From: Viola odorata
Taxonomy: Eukaryota; Streptophyta; Magnoliopsida; Malpighiales; Violaceae
Assembly (NCBI GenBank): GCA_963691705.1
Contig: OY829538.1
Span: forward strand, 34,740,836 to 34,804,835
Direction of reading: 5' to 3'
Length of the DNA stretch: 64,000 bases
Shown here: piece after piece, positions 10,353-20,610 of the stretch
Position numbering within the stretch: position 1 is the first letter of the stretch
Layout of the letters: the number at the start of each line of letters is the position of its first letter
The notes under the pieces: generated by a model
Database searches by the model: none
Told to the model about the DNA's origin: nothing
Seen by the model: only the letters and a program-made list of their open reading frames with translations
Program-made: the position numbers and the translations under genes

Positions 10353-11520
10353 GTCCTCTCAGGAAATCTTCTTCCTCCATCTTAATGTATTCTCTTGCCT
10401 TGGCTTGCAAAAGGTCTAGGGTCGGCGGGGGGTCGGTGGTGAGCATATCTCCCAGCTTGTTGTATCCACAGTTCCTCCTTAGTGCTTCTGTCGCAAAGTC
10501 AATGGTGGCATCGGCCGTTTGACCAAGTTCTGCATTGAACCGCTCTAGGGATGCCTTAAGGGACTCATCCTGTCCCCAAACGACATCAAAGAGTGTCGCT
10601 GATGTTTTTTTCAGAGGAATCGCCGTGCTGAATCTGCTCAAGAATTTCTTTTCCAATTTTGCAAAACTGTCGATCGAGCCGGGTGGTAGCGCCTCATACC
10701 ATGTGCTGGCTATCCCGGCTAGGGAGAGCATGAAGATTTGGCAGAGCGCCTCATCCCTTGAAGTCTGGAAGGCGACTTGGTTTTTCACCCGCGTTAGGTA
10801 GATAACGGGGTTGGTTAGCCCAGCGTAAACGTCCGCTGGGATCTTGGTTCGTCGGTTAACCTTATGCCTACGGACCCGATGGGTCAAAGGGTTTTTCGGG
10901 TTTCTGTCCCGCTCCTTCCGGTCGCGAGATGACACGGATCGAGGGCGTTCTTCCTCCTTGCCAGCGAGGTATCGTTCCTGATTGTCCTGGTGGTACTCTG
11001 GACCGAGCTGTCGTTGGACAGGAGATCGCTCTCGGCTCCTCCGCCCTTCGTACCCTCCTAGGTTGGACTCCCAAGAGGGCTGACAGGCCACGTGTCGTCG
11101 GGAATACGGGTCATATTCGCCGAATAGGCTATCGGGATAACATCCCGGCGCAAGCGGAGGAACCGTTAGTGGCACGTATTCTTCCGTTAACCCTGGAGGG
11201 TGGGGCACGGGAGTCGTTGGCTGATGATCAGCGAAGGGGTGTGGACCCGTTGGGAAGGTCTGTGGAAAAGGGGGAACAGGAGGTCCCGAGGGAGCATTCG
11301 TCTGGTTTACCTGCTGAGGGATTCCCACGGTTAGTACGGCTAGGATCTGGTCTATCCTTTGGTGAAGGAGGGCTGTCTCGGAGCGGGGGAGGATGGTGTT
11401 AAAGGCGCTAGCTCTAGGTACCTCCGTGACGGGGGCGCTAGTCCCTGCACTGGTAAATGGGTTATTCCATTGATAAGCTGCTGGTGGAGGTGAGTTGTTG
11501 ACTTCGGCCCTATCTGCCAT
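10330..11520 (-). CDS. gag: gag of Tat element
   Basis: An open frame of 396 codons starting at 11520. The N-terminal half is Pro-rich, probably disordered. The retrotransposon gag core follows in the C-terminal half: KIPADVYAGLTNPVIYLTRV, IFMLSLAGIASTWYEALPPG, FAKLEKKFLSRFS and ESLKASLERFNAELGQ. No zinc knuckle is visible before the stop at 10330. The start lies about 280 bases inside the 5' LTR, as expected. Confidence 0.8.
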   Translation of the reverse strand: MADRAEVNNSPPPAAYQWNNPFTSAGTSAPVTEVPRASAFNTILPRSETALLHQRIDQILAVLTVGIPQQVNQTNAPSGPPVPPFPQTFPTGPHPFADHQPTTPVPHPPGLTEEYVPLTVPPLAPGCYPDSLFGEYDPYSRRHVACQPSWESNLGGYEGRRSRERSPVQRQLGPEYHQDNQERYLAGKEEERPRSVSSRDRKERDRNPKNPLTHRVRRHKVNRRTKIPADVYAGLTNPVIYLTRVKNQVAFQTSRDEALCQIFMLSLAGIASTWYEALPPGSIDSFAKLEKKFLSRFSTAIPLKKTSATLFDVVWGQDESLKASLERFNAELGQTADATIDFATEALRRNCGYNKLGDMLTTDPPPTLDLLQAKAREYIKMEEEDFLRGRGREISP

Positions 11521-11807
11521 GGCTGTCGGTTGACCGGCTCCTTGATCAGCAGAGAAATCAAGTCAGCGGCCTAAGGGTGCCGCTGGGGCTCTTGGAGGTG
11601 CCTGGTGGATTTCTGACCATGGTGCACGGGGCGGATCTGTGTAAAAGTTATAGAGGGATGCCTCTGTTTCCCCGAGGGGCGTAAACGGTTGGGGGTTCCG
11701 GTCGAATGTCATTTTGTGGAGTATTTTGTTCGGTGTTGGGGTAGGTGAGCCTGGATCTCAAGGTAGACTCACTTAACGATCTCAGACTCTCAACGAGAGC
11801 ACCAATA
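11521..11807 (-). other. Leader and primer binding site of Tat element
   Basis: On the minus strand the LTR end ATTATCA is followed by TAT and TGGTGCTCTCGTTGAGAG (11804-11787). A TGG start just inside an LTR is the position of a tRNA primer site; the tRNA was not identified. The rest is non-coding leader. Confidence 0.65.
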
Positions 11808-12293
11808 TGATAATCTGGGATATGGGGTGTGGATTAAATGGTAATTGCGTTGGGTGGGGTGGATCTGTGGTCGATGAATGGGTCCCTTCGTAGGGTCCGG
11901 CTTGCCGCGAGGTACCTGAAAAAGGACCGGATGGGGCCTCCGGCGTAGAGGCTCCGACAGTCAAGTTAGTATGAGAGAAGTGCGAGTAGTGGAGGATTTT
12001 AGTGAGTAGTGTCGTTTAGAGCTTACCTCTCGTTAGTGGGGGATGGGGGGTATTTATAGGACTTTTCCACATGAGTCGGTGGGACATGTGTCGCCAGGAC
12101 GTTGAGTCCGTTAGCGGGATACGTGTCTCCTACGGGCGCTTATCGGGTCCGTTAGGCCGTGTGTTGGCCGTTAGCCCCAAGAGACGCGCTAGACCGTATC
12201 TTGACTGATACGTTGGCCGTGCCCCCACCCCCCCCCCCCCCGAGGGGCGGGGGAAGGTCCATAATGCCCCCGTAGTCCAATTATGTATTATCA
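11808..12293 (-). repeat. 5' LTR of Tat element (486 bp)
   Basis: Minus-strand LTR starting TGATAATACATAATTGG at 12293 and ending CCCAGATTATCA at 11808; the ends form the inverted repeat TGATAAT/ATTATCA. A TATA-like CCTATAAATACCCCC lies at about 12061-12047. The U5 part (ACGCCGGAGGCCCCATCCGG) matches the solo LTR at 16956-17716. A run of about 18 C on the plus strand at 12225-12242 may be poorly sequenced. Confidence 0.8.
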
Positions 12294-12634
12294 CATGTAG
12301 TCCAAATGTGATGGTTTTAGAATTAGGGGTGAGGCTATTTTGATAAACCGGATCCAAGATATCTATCAACATCCATTATGAATGTGCAATTTAGAACCGT
12401 TAGGTTAAAGGCCAAAGGTGAATAAACGATTCATAGCGTATACATAGAATTATTTTTTTTTAAGAAAAAAATAAAAATATTATTAGTTGTTAATGTATAG
12501 AAATAGTTTGGTAGCAAAAATGTGAGAAAATATTATATTTATTGATCCCCAGTCTTAGTTACAAGTGAGACTTTTTTTGTTTCTTCGGCAGTGATGTCTT
12601 GCACGTGCGAGCTGATAGAGCTGTACATAATATA

Positions 12635-13474
12635 TAGGGCTGTAAATTTGGCCCGAGACTCGTAGACCCGACCCGGACCTGAGGTTTCGGACCGGATCTT
12701 GGATCAAATTTTGGTCCCGTTTTGGGTCGGGACCGGGTCTGTTCCCGACCCGAAAATTTTCTGGTCTCGCCGGGTTGGACCTGACGGGTCTCGGGTATGA
12801 CCCGACCAAATTAAAAAACCCTAAGTGAAGGTTTGCGGACTCACGCCCATCACCACCCATCGTTACTGCCGCCATCATCACCTCCTCCACCACCCATCTC
12901 CGATCCGCCATCACAGCCGCCACTCATCACCGTTGCCGCCATCATCACCAAATCCATCACCTCCGCCACTACCCACTACCGATCTCCTCTCCTATCACCG
13001 CCGATCGCCAACCACTAAACCTCTATCTCCCTATCTAAACCTTCACCATACCAATCCAAACCAAAATAGAAAAGAGAGGAAGAAGAAAGAAAAACAGAAA
13101 AGATAAAGGAAAGGGAAGAGAGGAAAGAAAAGAAAAAAGAAAGAAAAGAGGAGAGGAGAGTGAGTAGGGGAAGAAAATGAAAATAGAAAGAAAAGAAAGA
13201 AAAAGAATTGTTCTGGAAAGAAGAAAAAAAGGAAGAAGAGAAAAGAGAGAGGAGGTAAGAAAGAGGGATTGGGTCGGCCCAACCCAAGAAAAAAAAATTC
13301 GCGTCTATTTTTCTCGGGTCTGGATCCGGGACCTGAATTCTTAACCAGGCCGGGACTGGGACCAGATTTTGGTCCCATTTTTGGTCGGGACCGGATCTGG
13401 TCCCGACCCGAGTGTCTTCGGGTCTAGCCGAGCCGGGTCGGGTCCGGACTCGCAGACCCGAATTGACACCCCTA
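12635..13474. mobile_element. Non-autonomous hAT element (840 bp) with perfect 8-bp target duplication
   Basis: The ends are TAGGGCTGTAAATTTGG and, reversed, TAGGGGTGTCAATTCGG, Ac/Ds-like hAT termini. ATAATATA flanks it at 12627-12634 and 13475-13482, a perfect 8-bp duplication. Both subterminal regions are dense in GACCCG/CGGGTC motifs (12640-12810 and 13310-13470), as expected for transposase binding clusters. The centre is a CAYC-rich stretch (12840-13020) and a pure purine GA tract (13060-13260). No transposase is present. Confidence 0.8.
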
Positions 13475-13499
13475 ATAATATAGGTGGAGTTTTTGCTAA

Positions 13500-13730
13500 C
13501 AAATCTTTCAATCCCTCATGTCAGCGCCGCCACATGAGAAGAAATCTCTAAATTGATGATGTCATAACCCTCTTTGTTGAAACGTGCAATGTAGTCCCTC
13601 AAAGGCTCATCATCCTTCTACTTAATAGCCATTAAATTGACAATTGTTTTCTTTAGTTTACGAATGCTGGCAAAATATTTCATGAAGGCCAAAGCGAGCT
13701 CTGCAAAACAAGAGATACTACCAGGGTGTA
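13500..13730 (-). pseudogene. gag fragment
   Basis: The minus-strand translation of 13620-13550 contains PLRDYIARFNKEGYDII, the conserved gag segment of Ty3/gypsy elements; upstream FMKYFASI fits the preceding helix. No long open frame remains. Confidence 0.55.
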
Positions 13731-13743
13731 GCGTATGAAATCA

Positions 13744-14102
13744 CATACTCACCACCATACGCAACGCTGAGGGAAAGTCGCAACACTAGATTGCGTTCTG
13801 AAAATTAAGCATAAGCGCGATGGATTGGAAAGCAAAGATATGGTTATCCGAGTCACCAGAGTCATCGTAGAATTACACATGTGGCATCTTAAAATCTCGG
13901 AGGAGTGGCCATAACATAACATCATACTCGCCACCGTACACAGCATCGAGGGAAACCCGCGACACTAGGTTGCGTTGAGAAAATTATGCATAAGCATCAT
14001 AGATTGCAAATCAAAGATACGGTCATGCAGGTCACTAGAGTCGTCGTAGGATCCCACTTGTGGCATCTTGAAATCTCAGGGGAGCAGCCATAACAAAACA
14101 TC
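13744..14102. repeat. Tandem duplication, unit about 179 bases
   Basis: CATACTCRCCACCRTACRC starts at 13744 and at 13923, and both units run through GTGGCATCTTRAAATCTC to a CATAACAWAACATCAT end. The units have diverged by roughly 15-20 percent. A CATCAT microsatellite follows at 14139-14163. From 14164 to 14633 only decayed internal sequence of the LTR element is seen. Confidence 0.6.
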
Positions 14103-14858
14103 ATCCATGAATATGGGTCATGCGGAAAGAATTAAAGCATCATCATCATCATCATCATCATTATGATCGTTGTGCCTCGCAGCGAGTTGCTGACGCACCA
14201 ATCGGTCCATTTCTCTATAATTCATCTAGGCTCCACTCATGGTATGGATGTGACTCCTAGTCTCCGTGTGCCCCATCTCATAGTCAAAATCAGAACTCGT
14301 GTCAGCAGAACCATCATCAAGGTCTGCCGGAGTGTATTCATTAGAACGTCAACCTTCATTTGAATACCTAGATCTTTTGTAGCGCTCCAACTCCTCATTC
14401 TATTGTGCAACTAGTGTTGTAAGCCGTTGGACTTCTAGTTGTCAATTTGTTCCTCCATCAGCGTGGACGGAGGATGGAGGATCAACAAGAGTGTTGTCCT
14501 TGACAGGACCAACACTAGTGTTGTTGACGGAACCAAAACCAGTATCGGAAAAAACTTCTACACACCAAAGAGAATTTATAGTATGTGAGAAAATCATAAA
14601 CTACTGTCCTAATTGCCCACAGACGGCGCGAAATGTTAATATATAGAAATAGTTTAATAACAATGATGAGAGAAGATATTGTATTTCTTGATCCCCAATC
14701 TCAGTTAAAAGTAGCTTTTTTATAAGAATTAAAAGATACAACGTACAGAATTTGAGAGAGTTTGTTTTAATATTCATAAGAAACTTAAAAACTAATAAAG
14801 AAATTAAATATGAGAGTTACACAAAAGTAATATAGGGGTAATAGAGATAGCCCTAACA

Positions 14859-15136
14859 CTAGTGTAAATTTTATTTGTATCCCTATGTTTGTCTAAAACA
14901 TATGCTCTAGTTACGAGATAATTCGGTATACTCATTTGACTTAATTAGTTTTTGTTATTTTTTCTACTTCGTATTTAAAATGATTATTGAATTTGGTAAC
15001 CGTACAGATTTTTTTTGGCTTGCAAGTTTGAAATGCATATCTTATCCATATAAATATTTATTTATTTTCACATATCTATATAAAAACATACTAACATTTT
15101 TATCAATTTTTATACTAAAAATATACGTGTCATATA
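14859..15136. other. AT-rich spacer
   Basis: No gene, repeat boundary or RNA signal is seen. Confidence 0.5.
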
Positions 15137-16126
15137 TGATACGATCCTAGTTGCGTAGGATGCGTAGCACGTACCTTTTGATCTTTGTTCAAGACTGGAT
15201 TTCAATCTGCGAAAATAATATGACTCTCTTGATGTTTAAATCTCCTAACAGCCAGGCGTTAAGCAATCTAAACCAAGCAATCGAGGATCTTGAGTAGAAT
15301 CCTTAAATCTAGACTCCGGTATGAGAATCAATCTAAGGCAAACGACACAATGATGCAATATTCGGGTTTTACTTGAAACAGACTCGAGAATTGCAAGACT
15401 CAAGAAGGAACAAGTGCTCACGGATGAACAATGGGCATAAGTTGCAAGAAACAATTGTTCTGATTATCAAAATTAAGCCAAGTCGGCTAGAAGGAGAAAA
15501 TACTCCTTATATAGTCTTTATAACAAAACCCTAAGTATTTTAAAGTCCCTTCCTTAAATTACTTCTAATTAGTTATTTAAACTAATTAAAAATAATAATT
15601 AATTAAATACCCAAATAAATCCATAAATAGATAAGTCAGCCAAATAAAAGAAAGTCAAAGGTTTCTTTTACTTTGGCGCAAAACTGGGCAGCACGGACGT
15701 AATTACATCAGGAAGGCGACGTAATTACGTCGGGAGCAAAGCGGACCTTATTTGCCCCTTCTGTTTGGGACGTAATTACGTCATGGGGCTGACGTAATTA
15801 CGCCGGCATCGAGGCTGGCGGCTCGCGTCCTTCTGTTTGTGGTGTAATTACGCCGGGATGATATCCCCCTGATCATGTCGATCCAAAAGGCCGGTGAAGA
15901 TCCGGCTACCGGCAGGATCACCGTCACTTGGCGTGATGGTAAGGAGATTAACCATGCGCGGGACTCTCTCTCGCAATGTTGCTCCCTCCATTGCATCCTC
16001 GCGCTTCAGCTCTGTGTGAAGGAGTATAGATAACTGATCTTGAAGCTTTTTGACTCGTGCTCGAGTCACTGGTCCTGAAGGTGGCAAAGGAACAGTGGAG
16101 ATGCGTGGGATCGCATCAATATACAT
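15137..16126 (-). mobile_element. Inverted fragment of a chromovirus-like element: integrase tail plus LTR
   Basis: On the minus strand 16126-15848 encodes VPLPPSGPVTRARVKKLQDQ, matching the integrase tail of the element at 1-6081 ([17 protein letters not shown]). A purine run AGGGGGA (about 15872-15866) is a likely polypurine tract, and the LTR continues to 15137, ending GGATCGTATCA. Five palindromes of the GACGTAATTACGTC type lie at 15696, 15718, 15769, 15791 and 15841. All sequence upstream of the integrase tail is missing. Confidence 0.8.
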
Positions 16127-16955
16127 ATTTATTTAGTAATTATTTATTTAAATATAAATAATAATATAATTTAATTAAAAAGGGTATAAATTTTAATAAT
16201 TTTAACATATCAGTTAATATAATTTTATTAATAAAATATTATTCTTTTGTATACGAGAGCAACGTGGTGGAATTTAATGTGGTGGGAATAATAAGACAAA
16301 TGGGCAAAAATAGTATTTTTTTGAATTCGGCAAAAATAGTCATATATTGGATAAATGTGGTGGAGAAAAGCTTTTGTCAATTGTCAGTAGCTGATATGTC
16401 AAGAAATTATGTGTGGTGGTGAGAAGGAATTTGTCTACACGTGAGAGTATAACAAAGTATTATTTATATACGCACACGTATGTGCACTGTTGAGGAGCAT
16501 GTGCATAAAACTGGTGGTAACATGTTTCCCCAGAAAAAAGAAAAAAAAAAGAAACACTCCTTTTTAGTAAAATAAAAAATACTCTCATAATATTATAAAC
16601 ACTGAAATAAGTTATCATGATATGATCTTGTCTTTCCGGAACATTACGGTGAAAATTAAACAAGGAATTGACCCCCAAATCTAACTGCTTGAAAGAAGGA
16701 TTATTTATGGCTTCGGCATACCATGATTCCGTTTTGTACTGACTAATATGAAAAAAGACTTTTGTTTAGTGATATTTTACCCTCCATTTACTTAAACATT
16801 TCGTTAAAGTAACTTCTGTTTAATTATTTCATTACTTAGATTATTTAAATTTTCATTAAAAAAATATCATATTATAAACAAAACACTAATTGACAAGTGT
16901 CATACATCATGTGTCACATGACAAAGTGTAATAATATGACATCAAGGTTGTTCGG
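16127..16955. other. AT-rich intergenic sequence
   Basis: No coding potential or repeat structure is recognised beyond simple A/T runs. Confidence 0.5.
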
Positions 16956-17716
16956 TGATAATACATGAAGAAATGTCAGGGGTATTTCTATCATTTCGCG
17001 GGTCCTTTGATTTATGTCCGGCTGACTAAGGCCACATGGACAGGTTCAGTAAGATACCGACAAAGTCCCTAAGGGGTACATTACCGACTACTTGCCACCA
17101 ACAGGGGTCCCACGATAGCCATGACTACATCTATTGACTATGACAGACCTACCGGATCCGACAGGCAAGTACTTTACTAGTAGGGTATAACAGGGAAGAT
17201 ATCGGTTACAGGGACAGGTATCGGTAACCGTTATCTTGGTCCAAGCCACTTGGCACGCACGGATCGAGGCCAATCACCTCCTGGGGTGCATTTATGGCGG
17301 ACGTGAGAGTATTTACGACAGAAGTGATGGCCTTTATGGCGGATGAGAGAGCATTTATGGCGGATGTGACATTTAATGCGCCGCTCAGAGTATTAAATGC
17401 TCTGGCCCCCGGGCCCCACTTGTCCCAGGTAACCAAGCTGGGCAAGGGTATAAATACCCCCCTCACCTCTGAACTCAACTCTACGCATACACACACCCAC
17501 ACCCACACAAACCCTACAAAAGCTCCTACTCAAACCCGGCAACTATCCTAGTAACTCTCCTTGCACCTTACAATTTTAAGGATACTAACTTGATCGTTGG
17601 AGATTCTACGCCGGAGACCCCCTCTAGTGCTTTGCAGGTGACTTAAGAACAAGGAGATCATCCACATCAACACGCCAAGTTATGAAATTACCCTCACCCC
17701 GATCTCAGGATTATCA
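16956..17716 (+). repeat. Solo LTR (761 bp), Tat-related
   Basis: It starts TGATAATACATGAAG and ends TCAGGATTATCA, the same termini as the Tat LTR at 11808-12293 but in plus orientation. Flanks are TTCGG and TTCAG, a 5-bp target duplication with one mismatch. A TATA-like GGTATAAATACCCCC lies at 17448-17462 and a matching U5 motif ACGCCGGAGACCCCCTC at 17608-17624. No internal sequence is attached, so it is probably an LTR-LTR recombination product. Confidence 0.75.
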
Positions 17717-18424
17717 TTCAGTTTCTAATCTACTAAAAAGAAAAGTTGTTCAGTTTCTAACTGGCAGCAAGCTGCCCTCCCACTTCATTAAACAAGTAAA
17801 AACAAGTATTTTTTTTTAACAAAAAAAAAGGAATTTTTTTATACTCTTTTATTTATAAAAAATGTAATTTTACTTAATTTGGTTCTCGCTTAATTAAACT
17901 ATTAAACAAAATGATCAAATTAAACTAATAATTATGTAGCTTATTGATTATTTTGCTGGTGGTAAAAGTACAAATAGAGAGTTGGACCCAAGTTTGAATC
18001 TCACATCTGACAATAAAGAAAATGAACAAAATAATTGTATACCACTATAGAGACCAAATTAAACAAATTTATAACACAATAACTGACAAGTCGACATGGT
18101 ATGTCGATCATAGAATATCATAATACTACATTAACTAAATTTACTTTATTATAAAGAGCACATTACAGTGACATTTGGTTTTCGGAATGTAATTTTCTCT
18201 AAAATATAACTTTCCTCAGAAGTTATTTCTGGGAGAATGATTTCCGGGAAAGTTACAGTCATTTTTTTGGTTGATGCTTGTAAATTTTAAGGAATGATAA
18301 ATACATATTTTTTAAATTAAAAATATATATAAAAAAGTTGTCTTATCAAAATATAAAATTTTCTTTTTAAGTTTAGGAAAGTTAGATTCATAAGATTTTT
18401 TCAAGAATCACTCTTATTTTTTAG
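17717..18424. other. AT-rich intergenic sequence
   Basis: Nothing recognised. Confidence 0.5.
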
Positions 18425-19670
18425 GACAAAAGACGTTTTGGTATCCAACATTTTGACGTATGGACACTTTGACACCTAATTTTAATTTCTGGTTGAATAG
18501 GCACCTAACATTTACACCGTTAGACATTTTGGCACCGAGACCCCTCATATTTCAACTAACACCGCTAGTTTTGTTACATTTTTCTTTAGTTCTATTTAAA
18601 AAATTATACAAATTATAAAAAAAATAGAAAAATTAATATAAAATTATAAGGTAGTTTTAAATATGTAATAAAAATTAATTTTAGAAAGAAGTATTATAAT
18701 ATAAAAAAAATGGTGAAAAAAGAAAATTGTGGAACCAATAATATAGAGATTTATTGCTATTATGTAATTGTTTTTTGAATAAATGTAATATAAATATCAA
18801 ATTTGAAAAAAAATGAGAATTCAAAATTTGAAAAAAAAATTAAAAAATCATGATTGAGTTGCATTACCATATCATTAATTTTAATTTTTTCCACAATTTT
18901 ATTTTCTTTTTATATTAGTAGATTTAAGTATTTGAGAAAATAATTTAAAACAATATAATATAAAAAAGGAAAAAATGTGAAAATGGAAAATTGTGGAAAA
19001 AATTAAAAAATGATAAAATAATTAATAAATACATATAGAGGTGTATTGCAAATATGGAAACTTTTTTTGAATAAATTCATTATACAATATTAAAATTAGA
19101 AGAAAAATAAAATAACACCCTATATTTCATAGTTTCTTAAGTTGTATAAATTTCCAAATACTCCAAACTAAATATTTTTTCACAATTTTAATATTCCATA
19201 AAATCCAAAATTATTTTTCACGAATTATTTTTCAACTTTTTATACATTTTCTAAGTGAAAATTCTAATGAATAAAAGTAATATTTTTTATTATTTTACTG
19301 TCATGGATTTTTTCCCACAATTATAACTTTTTATGCTTTTTCGTTTTGATATTATATTATTACATATTTAACATTAATATTTTATAATTTTTATAATTAT
19401 TTTTGTATTTTTGTGATTTTTTTTATTTTATTTATTTATAATTATTTTTTAATTCTATAACAGGAAAAAATAAAATATAACGGAAAAAAATAAAGAATAA
19501 TAGGTTATATGAAAAGTTGGGTGCTTAAGTGCTAAAGTATCTAACAACGCAAATATTGGGTACTAAAGTGTCTGACGGTGAAAAAATGGGATGTCATTTT
19601 AACTGACCCCTAAAATTAGGTGCTGAAATGTCTAACCCCCTAAAAATTTGGTGCTAAAACGTTTTTTGCA
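18425..19670. mobile_element. Long-TIR element, Mutator-like, non-autonomous
   Basis: The left arm (CAAAAGACGTTTTGGTATCC, then GACACCTAATTTTA) and the reversed right arm (CAAAAAACGTTTTAGCACC, then CAGCACCTAATTTTAGG) form diverged inverted repeats of roughly 150 bases. The centre is extremely A/T rich with no open frame. No clear target duplication was found, so the superfamily is inferred from the long TIRs. Confidence 0.5.
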
Positions 19671-20610
19671 ATATATTTTTTTAACATATTTGAGAATATG
19701 AGATTTTCTAAAAAATAATATTTCTAAGACCAACTAAACATAATAATGTCTCGATACGCTTGCATTCGATCAACTAATTCGATTAGTAGAAACTTTCACG
19801 ATGATCTTTTAACATGGCATTAATAAGTTCTACAATTTAATAAAAGTTCTATTTTAGTAAACTCTGAAATTTAAGAGTTTAAACTTTTAGTATCCTACAC
19901 ACAAATTTATCGTATGCTAATACATCGAACTAAAAACTATTTTTGCAAGTTTAACATTCCTCATATAATTTATGCTCTACCTTATTGAACCTAGAATCCT
20001 TCTTAAAAAGTTTCCAAAACATGAAAAATAATAAAAGCGAGTCTTCTTTTTTTCCAATTCATAGCCACTGTTTTTTACTTTGAAAATTATTCTTTGTTTA
20101 GAATGTCCATGACATCATTTTCATATATCATTTTCCTAAAACCTTTGTTTTTATATTATTTTACTAGTATATTATAGATAATAAATTTTGAAATTTGAAA
20201 ATTGTTTGCCAGGCTCAAAATGAGTAATATTTTAATGGCCAAAAGTTATATAGTAAAACATGTCCAAAGCATACTATAGAAATATGCAACAGGAATAACT
20301 GCTCTAGCTATACAATGGTGTTCCTGGTAAACTAAACACCCAGAAAAACAAAAACATTAAAGTAGAGCAACATGCAACATCCTAAAAAATTGAGCTAATA
20401 CAACAACTCAAAATAGCAAAAGACAGAACTGAAACAATACCTCGACTTGCAATATTTGCTCACCATCTAACGCCATACAATGTTTTCAACAGAGACAATC
20501 ATCCTCTACGTTGGAACACATTAATAGTTATTCAAATAAGATAATAGAGAGAAAAATACAGCAAAACAAACACTCCTAACTATCTAAAGAAAATTTCAGA
20601 CTAAACATAA
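19671..20610. other. Intergenic sequence
   Basis: A/T-rich with no feature found. The right end may be the 3' flank of the relic gene at 20611-21746. Confidence 0.4.

Larger units (their letters stand above)
7090..12293 (-). mobile_element. Tat-lineage Ty3/gypsy retrotransposon, truncated after RNase H
   Basis: Read on the minus strand: 5' LTR (12293-11808), primer binding site, gag, protease, reverse transcriptase, RNase H, then a second, plant-type RNase H. The dual RNase H is the hallmark of the Tat/Retand lineage. The sequence stops near 7090; integrase and 3' LTR are absent. Several frame breaks show that it is inactive. Confidence 0.85.
12488..14858 (-). mobile_element. Small LTR retrotransposon with gag remnant, hAT inside its 3' LTR
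   Basis: Direct repeats begin TGTTAATRTATAGAAATAG at 12488 and 14634; the right copy ends CCCTAACA at 14858 (225 bp) and the left one ends GCTAACA at 13501, so the LTR ends are TGTTA...TAACA. On the minus strand the 5' LTR is followed by CGCGCCGTCTGTGGGC (14627-14612), a typical plant retroelement primer binding site. Flanks TTAGT and CTAGT are a possible 5-bp target duplication with one mismatch. Only a gag fragment is seen inside, so it was non-autonomous or has decayed. Confidence 0.7.

Noticed and set aside
10929..11402. 157-codon plus-strand frame
   Set aside because: It is antisense to the well-supported gag of the Tat element.
12825..13106. His/Pro/Ser-rich plus-strand frames
   Set aside because: They come from a CAYC simple-repeat region inside the same element.
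13015..13378. Long Phe/Ser-rich open frames on the minus strand
   Set aside because: They are the complement of a pure purine tract in a hAT element and have no protein character beyond low complexity.
14139..14163. CATCAT repeat as a CRISPR-like or regulatory array
   Set aside because: It is a simple trinucleotide microsatellite without spacers; CRISPR arrays are not expected in a plant chromosome.
17294..17551. 85-codon frame with repeated ADVRVF/ADERAF-like units
   Set aside because: It lies wholly within the solo LTR and reflects a short internal repeat (TTTATGGCGGAYGWGAGAG).
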